Positions 17,680 to 28,803 are shown, numbered from the stretch's first letter. The stretch is DNA of 64,000 nucleotides from Labilithrix sp. (GCA_028287035.1 JAQBQL010000133.1:17731-81730); one strand, 5' to 3'. The notes: a model not told the origin generated them from the letters alone. Translations and numbers: made by a program.

Positions 17680-18339
17680 ATGATGAAGGTGTACGCGTTC
17701 CGCTGGGTTCCGCCGTTCGCGCAGGGGCTCGTGCGCGATCTGCGGGTGCGCTGGGCGCTCGAGGAGGCGGGCCTGCCGTACGAGGAGCGGCTGCTCTCGT
17801 TCGAGGACCAGACGTCGGCGACGTACCGACGCCTCCAGCCCTTCGGTCAGGTGCCGGTGCTCGAGGACGGCGCGCTCACGCTCTTCGAGTCGGGAGAGAT
17901 CGTGCTGCATGTCGCCGAGCGCACCGAGACCCTCATGCCCCACGACCCCGCCGCTCAGGCCCGGATGCGCACGTGGATGTTCGCAGCGCTCAACTCGATC
18001 GAGCCGTTCATCGCGAACCTGTCCGAGATCGACCTCTTCAACGCCGATCAGGACTGGGCGAAGCAGCGTCGCCCCGCGGTGCTCGCGTCGGTCGAGAAGC
18101 GCCTCCGCGACCTGTCCACGTGGCTGGGCGACCGCGACTACCTGGAGGACCGCTTCACCGCCGCCGATCTCCTGATGACGACGGTGCTGCGCAACCTGCG
18201 CCACACCGACCTCGTGGCCAGGCTTCCGAACGTGGAGGCCTACCAGAAGCGCTGCGAAGCACGTCCGGCGTTCGGCCGCGCCCTCGCCGCCCAGCTGCGG
18301 GCGTTCGAGGCGAACGCGCCTCCGGCCCAGCCCTCGTGA
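17680..18339 (+). CDS. Glutathione S-transferase
   Basis: 219 residues from ATG 17680, which has AGAGG 8 nt upstream; GTG 17671 and ATG 17683 are alternatives. The N-terminal thioredoxin-like domain contains the cis-Pro motif (PFGQVPVLEDG) and the glutathione-contacting FESGEIVLHVAE. The C-terminal domain is all-helical (RMRTWMFAALNSIEPF to DRFTAADLLMTTVL, the latter with the conserved GST N-capping Asp). Expected to be a soluble enzyme conjugating glutathione or acting in detoxification. It is probably controlled by the divergent TetR regulator. Confidence 0.9.
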   Translation: MMKVYAFRWVPPFAQGLVRDLRVRWALEEAGLPYEERLLSFEDQTSATYRRLQPFGQVPVLEDGALTLFESGEIVLHVAERTETLMPHDPAAQARMRTWMFAALNSIEPFIANLSEIDLFNADQDWAKQRRPAVLASVEKRLRDLSTWLGDRDYLEDRFTAADLLMTTVLRNLRHTDLVARLPNVEAYQKRCEARPAFGRALAAQLRAFEANAPPAQPS

Positions 18340-18351
18340 GCGACCGCCGCC

Positions 18352-19161
18352 TCAGCGCGGGAGCTTGCCGATCCAGCGCGGGACCATGTCCCGCTTCACG
18401 ACCTCGTACTCCTCGGGCGTGTCGCACTCCATGCAGCGCGTCTCGTCCTGGAAGACGACCGCGTCGAGCGCGCCCATGAGCAGCAGGCGACCGGTGATGT
18501 CCTCGTGCTCGCTGCGCGTCTTCGCGGTCGAGAACGACATGCACCACGCCGCGGCGGCGAGCCAGAGCGCGTGGTCGTTCGGCTCGAGGAGGAGGAGCCC
18601 GGTCGCCTCGCCGAGGCACGTGAGGTCACGCACCATGGGGGTCCGGAGGAGCCCCTTGCCGTGCAGGCGCGGCGTCGCCTGGCGGTCGGCGAAGACCATC
18701 ACCTCCTCGTCGGTCTCGCGGAAGCGGCCGCACACGAGCGTCTTCGAGCGAGGGGTCAGCGCTCCGCCGGCGCCCGCGAGGTCGTGGAAGACGGTCGGAT
18801 CGTAGACGACGTCCGCATCCATCAGCACGACGCGCGACTTGCCATCGAGGATGTCGTGACCGCTCGTGAACGCGAGGTGCGTGGAGTGCCCGCTGCCCGA
18901 GACGTCGCCCGGGAAGTCGTTCATGATCCAGGTCGCCGGGTGGTCGGCCATCGCCGCCACCTGGGTGCCGAACGTCGCCTTGCTGCCGACCAGGTAGATC
19001 TCCTTCACGCCGGCCGCCGCGAGCGAGCGGAGGTGCCAGTCGAGGAAGGTGAGCGTCCCGGTGTCGTCGAGCGGCAGGAGCGGCTTCGGCGGGCCGCCCA
19101 CGCCGGCGATGCGCTTGCCCATGCCGGCGGCGAGGATGATGGCCTTGTCGATCTTCGTCAT
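18352..19161 (-). CDS. Nucleotidyltransferase of the phosphonate operon
   Basis: 269 residues from ATG 19161. A Rossmann-like NTP-transferase domain opens with ILAAGMGKR and KPLLPL and carries the metal-binding LMDADVVYD. This fold activates sugar phosphates, choline phosphate or phosphonates with CTP or UTP. It is the last gene of the aminoethylphosphonate operon, with its ATG overlapping the stop of the CDP-alcohol phosphatidyltransferase (ATGA). It probably makes the nucleotide-activated donor or acceptor for that enzyme. A second such domain is fused to PEP mutase in the same operon, so the two must differ in substrate; which does what is not readable. Confidence 0.85.
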   Translation of the reverse strand: MTKIDKAIILAAGMGKRIAGVGGPPKPLLPLDDTGTLTFLDWHLRSLAAAGVKEIYLVGSKATFGTQVAAMADHPATWIMNDFPGDVSGSGHSTHLAFTSGHDILDGKSRVVLMDADVVYDPTVFHDLAGAGGALTPRSKTLVCGRFRETDEEVMVFADRQATPRLHGKGLLRTPMVRDLTCLGEATGLLLLEPNDHALWLAAAAWCMSFSTAKTRSEHEDITGRLLLMGALDAVVFQDETRCMECDTPEEYEVVKRDMVPRWIGKLPR

Positions 19162-20027
19162 ACGACGTCCTTGTCTCCGAGCACTCGCCCGATCATGAGG
19201 CGCGCGAGCGTGAACATGAAGAGCCCGTAGCCGATCGCGAAGAGCTGCACCTCGTAGACGCGGTCGAGCAGGATGCCGACGGTCAGCACGGTGAGCACGT
19301 TGTCCCACGAGAGCAGGCTCACGATGCGCACGAGCCCGCGCATGCCCGCGGTGTTCGCGCGTTCGATGACCCGCTGTGCCGCGTTCCCCTGCACGGTTGG
19401 CGTGTAGAGGCGCACCTGCCAGCGATCGAACCAGATTCCGAACCGCGTGATCCAGGGCGCGTTCCCGGCGTCGACGATGGCGAGCTTCGCGTCGAGCTCG
19501 TCCTTGATCGCGTCGCGTCCGTCCTTCAGGGCTGCGCCGAGCCGCCGGTTGTAGAAGTCGTACGCGTGGCCGGACATGCCGCCCCATGCGATGAGGAGCG
19601 CGCCGAACGCGATGGTGCCGCCGAGCGAGAGCTCGTGGCGCGTGCGGTAGACGTGCGCGCACATGCCCGCGGTGATGGCGACGTACGCGACCGCGTCGCC
19701 GAGCTCGTCGATGGTGCGCCCCCGCGGCGAGGAGAGCTTCTTCGCACGCGCGAGGACGCCGTCGTAGCAGTCGAGCACCATGCGGAGCTCGCACAGGAAG
19801 AACGCCGCGACGAGGCCAGCGCGGTCGCCTGCGCCCACGAGGACGGCCGCGGTGATCCCGCAGAGCGTGTGAATGTACGTGATGTGATCGGGACGCAGGG
19901 GGAGCGACCCGATCACGTGCAGCAGCGCGCGCGCCGCCGGATACCGGTAGTACCGGTTCAGCGGGTCGCTGAGGTTCTCGGCGAGCGCTCGCCGTTCCTC
20001 GAGCGTGGGCTCGGCAGAGGCCGTCAC
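19158..20027 (-). CDS. CDP-alcohol phosphatidyltransferase family membrane protein
   Basis: 289 residues from GTG 20027, one nt after the aminotransferase stop; an ATG at 20120 would overlap that gene by 92 nt and is less likely. The full family signature D-x2-DG-x2-AR-x8-G-x3-D-x3-D is present (DCYDGVLARA ... GRTIDELGD). Several membrane helices flank it. Family members transfer a phospho-alcohol from CMP to an alcohol in phospholipid or inositol-lipid synthesis. Inside an aminoethylphosphonate operon, the natural inference is transfer of a phosphonate headgroup from CMP-phosphonate to a lipid or other alcohol. Confidence 0.86.
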   Translation of the reverse strand: MTASAEPTLEERRALAENLSDPLNRYYRYPAARALLHVIGSLPLRPDHITYIHTLCGITAAVLVGAGDRAGLVAAFFLCELRMVLDCYDGVLARAKKLSSPRGRTIDELGDAVAYVAITAGMCAHVYRTRHELSLGGTIAFGALLIAWGGMSGHAYDFYNRRLGAALKDGRDAIKDELDAKLAIVDAGNAPWITRFGIWFDRWQVRLYTPTVQGNAAQRVIERANTAGMRGLVRIVSLLSWDNVLTVLTVGILLDRVYEVQLFAIGYGLFMFTLARLMIGRVLGDKDVV

Positions 20028-20028
20028 G

Positions 20029-21117
20029 TCACGCGAGAGCAGTGCGGAGGGAGCTCGCGAGGCGGTCGATGTCCGAGGTGCCGAGGTCTCCCATGACTGC
20101 GATGCGGAAGATGGCTCCATCGAACTTTCCCTGGCCGGCGTAGATGACGAATCCGTCGCGCCGGAGCGCGTCGTGCAGGGCCTCGTAGGAGTGGCCTGCG
20201 GGCAAACGGAAGGACGTGAGCGTCACGCCGTACGCGTCCTCGCGATCGAGGAGCAGCGGGGCGTTCGATTCCTTGCAGACGCTCCGCACGCGCGAGGCCC
20301 GCGTCCGGTAGAGCGCGTGGCGGGCCTTCCAGCCGCCCTCGTCGGCGAGCTCGGCGAGCGCCTCGTCGAAGGCGCGCGTCACGTGCGTGGGGAGGGTGAA
20401 GGGCGTGGAGCCCTTCGCCTGGTCCTTCGCGTGGCGCGAGAGATCGAGGTACACGCTGGTCGCGCCGCTCGGACGCTCGAGGGCCGCGTCCTTCACCATG
20501 ACGAAGGAGACGCCCGGCGCGCCGTGCACGCACTTGTTGGCGGTCGCGGCGAAGGCCTCGATGTTCCACTCGGCGAGGCGCAGGTCCTCGCCGGCGAAGC
20601 TGGAGACGGCGTCGACGAGCATCGGGACGCCGTGCGCCTGGGCGAGCTTGCCGAGCGCGCCGATGTCGTTGAGGCGACCGGTGGTCGTCTCGTGGTGCAC
20701 GGTGAGGACGTGGCCGAAGCGCGTGCTGCGGAGCGCCGACTCGGCGGCGTCGAGATCGAGGCCGCTCGTCCACGGCGAGCTGACGACCTCGTGCGCCTTG
20801 CCCTGCGCCTTCAGCATCGCGGCGATGCGCTCGCCGTAGACGCCGTTGGCGACGACGAGCGCCTTCTCGTCACGGGCGACGAGCGAGAGCATCGTCTCGA
20901 CCGCGGCCGTGCCGGACCCTCCGACGAGCACCGGCGTGAAGCCGGCCCGCGTGTCGTCGTAGACGGCGGCGAGCTTGCTGCGCAGGTCCCCCACGAGCTT
21001 CGCGAACTCCGGCTCGCGATGGCACACGTCCTCGGAGGCGAGGGCCCTCCGGACGCGCTCGGTCATCGTGACCGGGCCGGGGTTGAGGAGCTTCGTCACG
21101 CGCTCGGACGCGATCAC
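20029..21117 (-). CDS. 2-aminoethylphosphonate-pyruvate transaminase-like
   Basis: 362 residues from GTG 21117, which overlaps the decarboxylase stop (GTGA). The family start LLNPGPVTMTERVRRAL and CHREPEF match PhnW/AepZ-type class V aminotransferases. The PLP lysine lies in ATANKCVHGAPG, and the diagnostic HHETTTGRLND is present. In biosynthesis the enzyme runs from phosphonoacetaldehyde to 2-aminoethylphosphonate. The neighbouring PEP mutase and phosphonopyruvate decarboxylase supply exactly that substrate, so the direction here is biosynthetic. Confidence 0.93.
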   Translation of the reverse strand: MIASERVTKLLNPGPVTMTERVRRALASEDVCHREPEFAKLVGDLRSKLAAVYDDTRAGFTPVLVGGSGTAAVETMLSLVARDEKALVVANGVYGERIAAMLKAQGKAHEVVSSPWTSGLDLDAAESALRSTRFGHVLTVHHETTTGRLNDIGALGKLAQAHGVPMLVDAVSSFAGEDLRLAEWNIEAFAATANKCVHGAPGVSFVMVKDAALERPSGATSVYLDLSRHAKDQAKGSTPFTLPTHVTRAFDEALAELADEGGWKARHALYRTRASRVRSVCKESNAPLLLDREDAYGVTLTSFRLPAGHSYEALHDALRRDGFVIYAGQGKFDGAIFRIAVMGDLGTSDIDRLASSLRTALA

Positions 21118-22271
21118 GCGAGGACCTCGCGGATGCGGCCGGCCACCTCGCGCGGCGTCACCTTCGGCCGCGGGAGGTCGTCGGGCACGCCGTGGCGCGT
21201 CTTGAGGTGCACGAAGCGGAGCCCCGGCGTGCGGTCCTTCACGATCTCCTCGAGCTGCGCCGCCGAGGCGATCTTCGTGACGCTCTCGTAGCCGCAGGAC
21301 CGGGCGACGCCCGCGAGGTCCATGGAGTGCGCGACCGTCGACTGGCCGCCGGTGGACTCGTGGGCCTCGTTGTCGAGCAGGATGTGCAGCAGGTTCTTCG
21401 GCTGCTCGTAGGCGAGCGTCGCGAGCGCGCCGAGGCGCATCAGCATCGCGCCGTCGCCATCGAGCACGACGATGCGCCGGTCGGGCCGCGCCCACGCGAG
21501 ACCGAGCCCGATGCTCGACGCGCAGCCCATGGAGCCGACGACGTAGAGCTGGTTCTTGCGGTCCTCGCAGGCGTAGAGCTCGCGGCCCGTGAAGCCCGTG
21601 GTGGCGATGACGATGTCGCGCGGGTCGACGCCGCGCTGCACCGCGCGGAGCGCGTCCTGACGCGAGGGGCGCGTGCCGGGCGTGTCGTGGAAGATGGCGC
21701 TGGTCGCGTCCTCGACGGCCGGCGCGCGATCGCCGGGGCGGACCGCGGGCTTCGTCGCGAGCTTGTGGGCCGAGACGCTGTCCTTCTTCATGACGAGGCA
21801 GAAGGGAAGGCCCGTGTCCTTCATGTGCGCGAGCGCCTTGGCGAGCACCGGGGCGATGTCGGCGTTCTCGCGCGGGAACCAGTCCCACGCGACGTTCATC
21901 GTCTCGAGCATCTTCGTCGTGATCTCGCCCATCAGCTCGTGCTGGGGCTCGTCGGCCGGGCCGCCGGGCTCGCCGCGAAGCGTGACGATCATCAGCACCG
22001 GGATGCGGAAGACGGCGTTCAGCGAGGTGAGGGGGCTCACCGCGTTCCCGAGCCCCGAGTTCTGCATCATCACGATGGCGCCCTTGCCGCCGAGCTCGGC
22101 GCCCGTGGCGATCGCGACCGCGTCACCCTCGTTCGTCGCGCCGATGTACGTGAGGTCGGGCGCGTCGATGACGTAGTTGATGAACGGCTTCACGTAGGAG
22201 CAGGGCACGCCCGTGTAGAGCGAGTAGCCGGCGTCACGTGCCGCATCGCAGAAGGACTTCGCGTCGATCAT
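21114..22271 (-). CDS. Phosphonopyruvate decarboxylase
   Basis: 385 residues from ATG 22271, overlapping the PEP-mutase stop (ATGA). It is a ThDP enzyme with the short sulfopyruvate/phosphonopyruvate decarboxylase layout: the N-terminal pyrimidine half ([32 protein letters not shown]) and C-terminal pyrophosphate half ([10 protein letters not shown] ... [12 protein letters not shown]) carrying the GDG-x-N motif. It converts 3-phosphonopyruvate to phosphonoacetaldehyde and CO2, pulling the unfavourable PEP-mutase equilibrium forward. Confidence 0.94.
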   Translation of the reverse strand: MIDAKSFCDAARDAGYSLYTGVPCSYVKPFINYVIDAPDLTYIGATNEGDAVAIATGAELGGKGAIVMMQNSGLGNAVSPLTSLNAVFRIPVLMIVTLRGEPGGPADEPQHELMGEITTKMLETMNVAWDWFPRENADIAPVLAKALAHMKDTGLPFCLVMKKDSVSAHKLATKPAVRPGDRAPAVEDATSAIFHDTPGTRPSRQDALRAVQRGVDPRDIVIATTGFTGRELYACEDRKNQLYVVGSMGCASSIGLGLAWARPDRRIVVLDGDGAMLMRLGALATLAYEQPKNLLHILLDNEAHESTGGQSTVAHSMDLAGVARSCGYESVTKIASAAQLEEIVKDRTPGLRFVHLKTRHGVPDDLPRPKVTPREVAGRIREVLA

Positions 22272-23917
22272 CGGAACTCTCCACCTTTCACGACGTCGGA
22301 CAGCGTGTTCACGTCGAGCCAGCCGCCGTTGGTATAGACCACGCGCACGTCCTTGCCGTCGCGCACGAGGCGCCGGAGCAGGTCGGGCATCGTCGCCTTG
22401 TCGAGCTCCGCCTTGGGCATCTCCTCGATGAGCGCCGCCACCTGCTTCGCGCCGGAGGCGGACAGCTTGAGGAGGCCGGTCCACTCGCCGCTGATGGTCG
22501 GCGACGTCGGATCGGTGAGGACGTCGGTGAGCTTCACGTCGTGGAGCAGCGTCGTGCGCGAGTGCTGCTCGGAGCACACCGCCCAGTCGGCGCGGCGGGT
22601 GCGCGTCTTGTCGACGGGCATCGAGTCGACCGCGACGACGAAGTCGCCCTCCGTCTCGAGGAGCTCGTCAAGGACGTACTTCTTGAAGACGACGTCGCCG
22701 TACGAGACGATGCACGGGCCGTCGAGCGCGGACTTTGCGGTGGCGAGCGAGGCGAGCTCGTTGGTGGTGGCGAACGCGTCGTTGTCGACGAAGGTCGCGC
22801 CCTGGACGTCGACCGCCTGCTTCGCGTAGCCGCGGACGACGACGAGCTCGCGGATGTTCGCCGAGCGGTAGGCCTCGAGGATGTGCTCGAGGATCGGCTT
22901 GCCGTTGATCGGGACCATCGCCTTCGGGCGGTCCTTCACGAGCTCGCCGAGCTCGTCGCCGCGACCGGCCGCGAGGACGATGCCGCGGGCGACGGGCCCG
23001 CCCTTGGGGAGATAGGCCTTCTCGGCCTGCTCGAGCTCGTTCTCGCCCTGGAGGCGGAAGACCTCGGCGAGCGGAGCGACCTTCTCCTCGACGCCGATGA
23101 GGCTCTGCGCGGTGAAGATCTGCTTGGCGGTGACCTGCATCGCGCTGAGCGCCGAGCGCATCAGGTGGTTCGCCCAGATCACGATCTTGAAGCCGGCCTC
23201 GCGGAAGACGTCGGTGGGCGTCGTGTAGTACTTGGTCGGGACGATCACGAGCGGGAGGCGGTCACCCCACTCCTTCTTGAACTGGAGGATCTCGTCGGGA
23301 TGGCGCTCGCGCGAGTGGATGAGGACCGCGTCGGCGCCGGCCTTGCGGTAGGCCTCGCCGCGCTTCAGCGCCTCTTCCATGCCGTGCCCGGCGATGAGCG
23401 CCTCGACGCGGGCGACGACCACGAAGTCGTCGTCACGCTGGGCCTCCTTGGCCGCCCGGATCTTCCCGGCGAACTCCTCCATGTCGGCCAGCGGCTGGGC
23501 GGTCGAGCGGAGGAAGCTGTTCGTCTTCGGGAAGATCTTGTCCTCCATGCAGACGCCGGCGACGCCGCGCTGCTCGAGCTTGGTGACCAGGCGCCGGGCG
23601 GAGTTGAAGTTGCCGTAGCCCGTGTCGCCGTCGAGGAGGATCGGGACGGTCGTGGCGTCCGCCATGAACTCGACGACCTCGAGGACCTGCGTCCAGCTCG
23701 CCTCGTTGTTGTCGCGGACGCCGAGGGCGGCCGAGATCGAGAGGCCGCTGCCCCAGATGCCGCCGAACCCCGCTTCCTCCGCGATCTTCGCCGAGAGGCC
23801 GTTGTGCGCCTCCATCAGGAAGGAGGTGCTCGGGCCGCTCAGCATCGCCTTCAGACGGGTCGTCTTGGCGGGCAGCTTGGACTTGGAGGCGTTGGACTTC
23901 GGAAGTGGTTGAACCAT
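22268..23917 (-). CDS. PEP mutase fused to nucleotidyltransferase
   Basis: 549 residues. Residues about 20-300 form the PEP mutase/isocitrate-lyase superfamily barrel with [10 protein letters not shown] (94-103) and the mutase-defining [10 protein letters not shown] (125-134), which matches E-D-K-x5-N-S and separates mutases from lyases. Residues about 311-549 are a nucleotidyltransferase ([21 protein letters not shown]). The mutase turns PEP into phosphonopyruvate, the entry to all known C-P biosynthesis through this route. The fused domain probably cytidylylates the finished phosphonate. First gene of the five-gene operon. Confidence 0.95.
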   Translation of the reverse strand: MVQPLPKSNASKSKLPAKTTRLKAMLSGPSTSFLMEAHNGLSAKIAEEAGFGGIWGSGLSISAALGVRDNNEASWTQVLEVVEFMADATTVPILLDGDTGYGNFNSARRLVTKLEQRGVAGVCMEDKIFPKTNSFLRSTAQPLADMEEFAGKIRAAKEAQRDDDFVVVARVEALIAGHGMEEALKRGEAYRKAGADAVLIHSRERHPDEILQFKKEWGDRLPLVIVPTKYYTTPTDVFREAGFKIVIWANHLMRSALSAMQVTAKQIFTAQSLIGVEEKVAPLAEVFRLQGENELEQAEKAYLPKGGPVARGIVLAAGRGDELGELVKDRPKAMVPINGKPILEHILEAYRSANIRELVVVRGYAKQAVDVQGATFVDNDAFATTNELASLATAKSALDGPCIVSYGDVVFKKYVLDELLETEGDFVVAVDSMPVDKTRTRRADWAVCSEQHSRTTLLHDVKLTDVLTDPTSPTISGEWTGLLKLSASGAKQVAALIEEMPKAELDKATMPDLLRRLVRDGKDVRVVYTNGGWLDVNTLSDVVKGGEFR

Positions 23918-24022
23918 TTGATCACTCGACTAGCAAAGCTCGAACCAGAGCAGGGGCGCGGACTTTACCGCGAATCCGGGGCTCCCCTCTACTCTCTGCT
24001 GCGTCAGTTCGCACCTGGCCGT

Positions 24023-24034
24023 GAACGATCGTTC
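24023..24034. promoter_or_regulatory. 12-bp palindrome in the divergent promoter gap
   Basis: GAACGATCGTTC is a perfect palindrome between the phosphonate operon (start 23917) and the TerB-like gene (start 24061), 27 nt before the latter. It could be an operator, but 12-bp palindromes occur by chance in GC-rich DNA. Confidence 0.3.
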
Positions 24035-24060
24035 GCTCCTGGCGTGTAGAATCCCGGGTC

Positions 24061-24489
24061 ATGTCCTTCGCGAAGCTTGTTCCGGCGCCCATTCCGCGGG
24101 CGTCCGACGCCGACGGCATCCTGGAGCTCGGGTTCCTGGTGACCGCGACGGACGGGCACATCGCGCCCGAGGAGCTCCGGGCGTTCGGCGAGGTGCTGAC
24201 GCTCCTCCGCGGTCGCCCCGTCCCCCAGGAGGAGATCGACGAGCTGCTCGGACGCTTCCTGATGACCCTGCAGGCGACGCTCCTCGACGACCGGGTCCGG
24301 GAGCTCTCGGCCGCGCTCCCCGGTGACCTCCGCGAGCTCGCCTTCAAGATCGTGATCGGGCTCACGCTCGTCGAGCACGAGGAGAACGAGCAGGAGGACG
24401 AGCTCGTCGGTCTGCTCGCCGCGAGCCTCGGCCTCGCCGAGCGCAGCATCCCGCTCACCGCCGAGGCCCGCGCCGCGTTCGACCAGTGA
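24061..24489 (+). CDS. TerB-like (tellurite resistance B family) protein
   Basis: 142 residues, all helical. The acidic-helix pattern is that of TerB/DjlA-type domains: ILELGFLVTATDGHIAPEELRAF (abbreviated around the DGHIAPEE metal/acid loop), then LAFKIVIGLTLVEHEENEQEDELVGLL, where a second acidic loop repeats the first. TerB-like domains are small cytoplasmic or membrane-linked proteins tied to stress sensing, sometimes calcium binding. There are no other ter genes here, so tellurite resistance itself is not implied. Confidence 0.75.
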   Translation: MSFAKLVPAPIPRASDADGILELGFLVTATDGHIAPEELRAFGEVLTLLRGRPVPQEEIDELLGRFLMTLQATLLDDRVRELSAALPGDLRELAFKIVIGLTLVEHEENEQEDELVGLLAASLGLAERSIPLTAEARAAFDQ

Positions 24490-24546
24490 CCTCTGCGCCC
24501 CTGTGATAGAAGAGCGCCGGTAACCGCCTCGGAAAGGATTATCTCG

Positions 24547-25485
24547 ATGCCCACCCGCAAGAAGATCGGACTCATTGGCGCAGGCAACATCGGCGGCGAG
24601 CTCGCCCGCCTCTGCGCGAACGCGGAGCTCGGAGACGTCGTTCTCTTCGACATCGCCGCGAAGGAGAACTTCGCGAAGGGCAAGGCTCTCGACCTCGAGC
24701 AGAACAGCTCGGTCCTCGGCTACGACGCGAAGATCACCGGCACGTCGAGCTGGGCCGACCTCGAGGGCGCCGACGTCCTCATCGTCACCGCCGGCATCCC
24801 GCGGAAGCCCGGCCAGTCGCGTGACGACCTCGTCGCGACGAACCTCCCGATCATCCGCGACGTCGCGAACAACGCGAAGAAGCACTGCCCGAACGCGTTC
24901 GTGATCGTCATCTCGAACCCGCTCGACGCGATGGTCTACGAGTACAAGCGCGTGACCGGCTGCGACAAGGGGATGGTCGCGGGCATGGCCGGCGTCCTCG
25001 ACTCGGCGCGCTTCCAGCTGTTCCTCGCCCGCGAGGCCGGCGTCAGCATCAAGGACGTGCGCGCGATGGTCCTCGGCGGCCACGGCGACGACATGGTCCC
25101 GGTGCTCTCGATGACGACCATCAACGGCGTCCCGGCGACCACGCTCATCGCGAAGGACAAGATCCAGAGCATCATCGACCGCACGCGCAAGGGTGGCGGC
25201 GAGATCGTCACGCTCATGGGCACGAGCGCGTACTACGCGCCGGCGTCCTCGGCGGTCGCGATGGCGGAGGCGTACCTCGGCGACCAGAAGCGCCTCCTCC
25301 CGTGCGCGGCGTACCTCGACGGTGAGTACGGCTACAAGGACCTCTTCATGGGCGTCCCGTGCATCATCGGCGGCAAGGGCGTCGAGCGCATCATCGAGAT
25401 TCCTCTCACGGAGGAAGAGAAGGGGATGCTCACGAAGAGCGCTGCGAGCGTGCAGGGGATCGTGGACGTCGTGAAGAAGAGCTGA
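24547..25485 (+). CDS. mdh: Malate dehydrogenase (LDH-like)
   Basis: 312 residues. NAD-binding GAGNIGG at 11-17, substrate arginine loop IPRKPGQSRDDL, catalytic Asp/Arg region (VLDSARFQLFLA) and catalytic His in VLGGHGDDMVP. This is the LDH-like MDH type common in Bacteria other than gamma-proteobacteria. It oxidises malate to oxaloacetate in the TCA cycle. A hairpin terminator follows directly. sucCD lies 0.7 kb downstream on the same strand. Confidence 0.96.
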   Translation: MPTRKKIGLIGAGNIGGELARLCANAELGDVVLFDIAAKENFAKGKALDLEQNSSVLGYDAKITGTSSWADLEGADVLIVTAGIPRKPGQSRDDLVATNLPIIRDVANNAKKHCPNAFVIVISNPLDAMVYEYKRVTGCDKGMVAGMAGVLDSARFQLFLAREAGVSIKDVRAMVLGGHGDDMVPVLSMTTINGVPATTLIAKDKIQSIIDRTRKGGGEIVTLMGTSAYYAPASSAVAMAEAYLGDQKRLLPCAAYLDGEYGYKDLFMGVPCIIGGKGVERIIEIPLTEEEKGMLTKSAASVQGIVDVVKKS

Positions 25486-25506
25486 TCGGGAGGGGCGGGG
25501 GGGATA

Positions 25507-25540
25507 CGCCGGTGCGCTCCAGGGGGCGCGCCGGCGTTTT
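25507..25540 (+). terminator. Rho-independent terminator after mdh
   Basis: An 11-bp GC-rich stem (25507-25517 with 25526-25536, one G-U pair) closes an 8-nt loop and is followed by TTTT. It lies 22 nt after the mdh stop codon. Confidence 0.75.
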
Positions 25541-25559
25541 GCGTTGTGGCGGGGGAGAG

Positions 25560-25640
25560 CGCGGACGCCGACGCGGACGCTCGTACGCGGACGTGCACGC
25601 GTCACGCGGGACGTGGACGCGGACGCGTCACGCGGAGATG
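25560..25640. repeat. Degenerate GCGGACG-rich repeat tract
   Basis: The motif GCGGACG/ACGCGG recurs throughout, and ACGCGTCACGCGG occurs exactly twice (25597-25609 and 25623-25635), spaced 26 bp. It lies between the mdh terminator and the four-helix-bundle gene. The frame is open through it, but the encoded Arg/Thr/Asp text is not protein-like. Confidence 0.55.
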
Positions 25641-25680
25641 GGGCGCAACTCGCCCGGATCAGGGTCGATGCAGACGGCCC

Positions 25681-26004
25681 ATGCTGCGCGTTTATGAGGT
25701 CAGTCTCGACATCGTCCGTGAGCTCACTCCGTTCGTGCGGGAGATTGCCCGCCAGGACAAGGACCTCGCGGACCAGTTGAAGCGGGCCCGCAGCAGCGTG
25801 CCCCTGAACATCAGCGAGGGCCGTCACGCCCTCGGCGCGCGCCGGAACGTCCACTACGGCTACGCGCGTGGCTCGGCGCAGGAGACGATCGGCATCCTCG
25901 AGACGGCCGAGGCCGCGGGCTACATCCGCGAGCTCCCGGTCCCCACGATCGAGAAGTGCCGGCGAGTCATCGGCACCCTGACAAAATGCCTGAAGGACCA
26001 CTGA
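25681..26004 (+). CDS. Four-helix-bundle protein (S23-like family)
   Basis: 107 residues from ATG 25681. It matches the small four-helix-bundle family first seen as intervening-sequence S23 proteins of 23S rRNA genes: LRVYEVSLDIVRELTPF, QLKRARSSVPLNISEG (the hallmark motif), then AQETIGILETAEAAGYI. These proteins assemble as pentamers. Their role is unknown, with nucleic-acid binding suspected. It stands alone here, without an rRNA gene. Upstream in-frame starts run into the repeat tract and are rejected. Confidence 0.87.
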   Translation: MLRVYEVSLDIVRELTPFVREIARQDKDLADQLKRARSSVPLNISEGRHALGARRNVHYGYARGSAQETIGILETAEAAGYIRELPVPTIEKCRRVIGTLTKCLKDH

Positions 26005-26170
26005 TCGCGTCCAGCCTCCCGCATCCACGTCGGCGTGAGCGTCCGCGTCTCTCCTCCGCGTCATCCGTCCGCCTCCGCGTTTCTCCGCGCCGGCCATGCC
26101 GGCTCAGCTCACAGCGCCGTGATCATGGTTCCCGCCAGCCCCCCCGCTTGCTAGCGTCCCGCGTCATCCC

Positions 26171-28281
<2,111 letters not shown>

Positions 28282-28298
28282 TCGTCTCGTCTCGCACG

Positions 28299-28333
28299 AC
28301 GGCCCTGCTGGTCCCGGTGGCCGGCGGGGCCGT
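28299..28333 (+). terminator. Hairpin after sucD
   Basis: A 13-bp stem (28299-28311 with 28321-28333, two G-U pairs) encloses a 9-nt loop, followed by TCTGCGTTT. It lies 17 nt after the sucD stop and before the convergent lipoprotein gene at 28372. Confidence 0.62.
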
Positions 28334-28371
28334 TCTGCGTTTGGCGTCGACGCGCGATGACGATTCCGTGC

Positions 28372-28803
28372 TCAGCGCGAGCCGGGCGCTCCGCACCGGC
28401 GGCCGGGCAGCTCCGGATTCGCGCTGGCGTAGCACTCACCCGGCACCGACGCGTCGCCGCTGCAGGCTTCGTCCGACTCGCACGATCGGCAGCGGCCCTC
28501 GCGACAGCGGTACGCGCCGCATATGTAGCTCGGGTCGTCGGGCGGCGGCTTCACGGGCTCCAGGCCCGCGTCGACGGGCGCCACATACGAGGACTCACGG
28601 CACGGCGCGCCGTGGTCGTGGAAAAGCGGCGCACATCGGCCGAGGTCACAGAAGGCGTCACTCGAGCACTCCGCGTCCGCGGTGCAGGCCCGGGCAGCAT
28701 CCGCCGACGTGTCGTTGGCGCTCCCGCTGCTGCTGCACGCGAGCAGGCCCGTGGCCGTGACCACCAGCAGCGTGCGTGCGCGGGTTGGTTTGATGTCGAT
28801 CAA
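28372..28803 (-). CDS. Cys-rich lipoprotein, downstream copy of a tandem pair
   Basis: 143 residues from TTG 28803, chosen because it aligns with the start of the upstream copy; an ATG at 28896 would overlap that gene. The lipobox region reads TGLLAC. The mature part is Cys-rich with a Dickkopf-like spacing: CTADAECSSDAFCDLGRC, CGAYRCREGRC, SCESDEACS. It is very similar to the neighbouring copy except in the final 30 residues. Secreted or surface-anchored; function unknown. Third gene of the neprosin cluster. Confidence 0.72.
   Translation of the reverse strand: MIDIKPTRARTLLVVTATGLLACSSSGSANDTSADAARACTADAECSSDAFCDLGRCAPLFHDHGAPCRESSYVAPVDAGLEPVKPPPDDPSYICGAYRCREGRCRSCESDEACSGDASVPGECYASANPELPGRRCGAPGSR

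Noticed and set aside
19158..20120. ATG 20120 as start of the CDP-alcohol phosphatidyltransferase
   Set aside because: It would overlap the upstream aminotransferase by 92 nt; GTG 20027 fits the coupling pattern of the operon.
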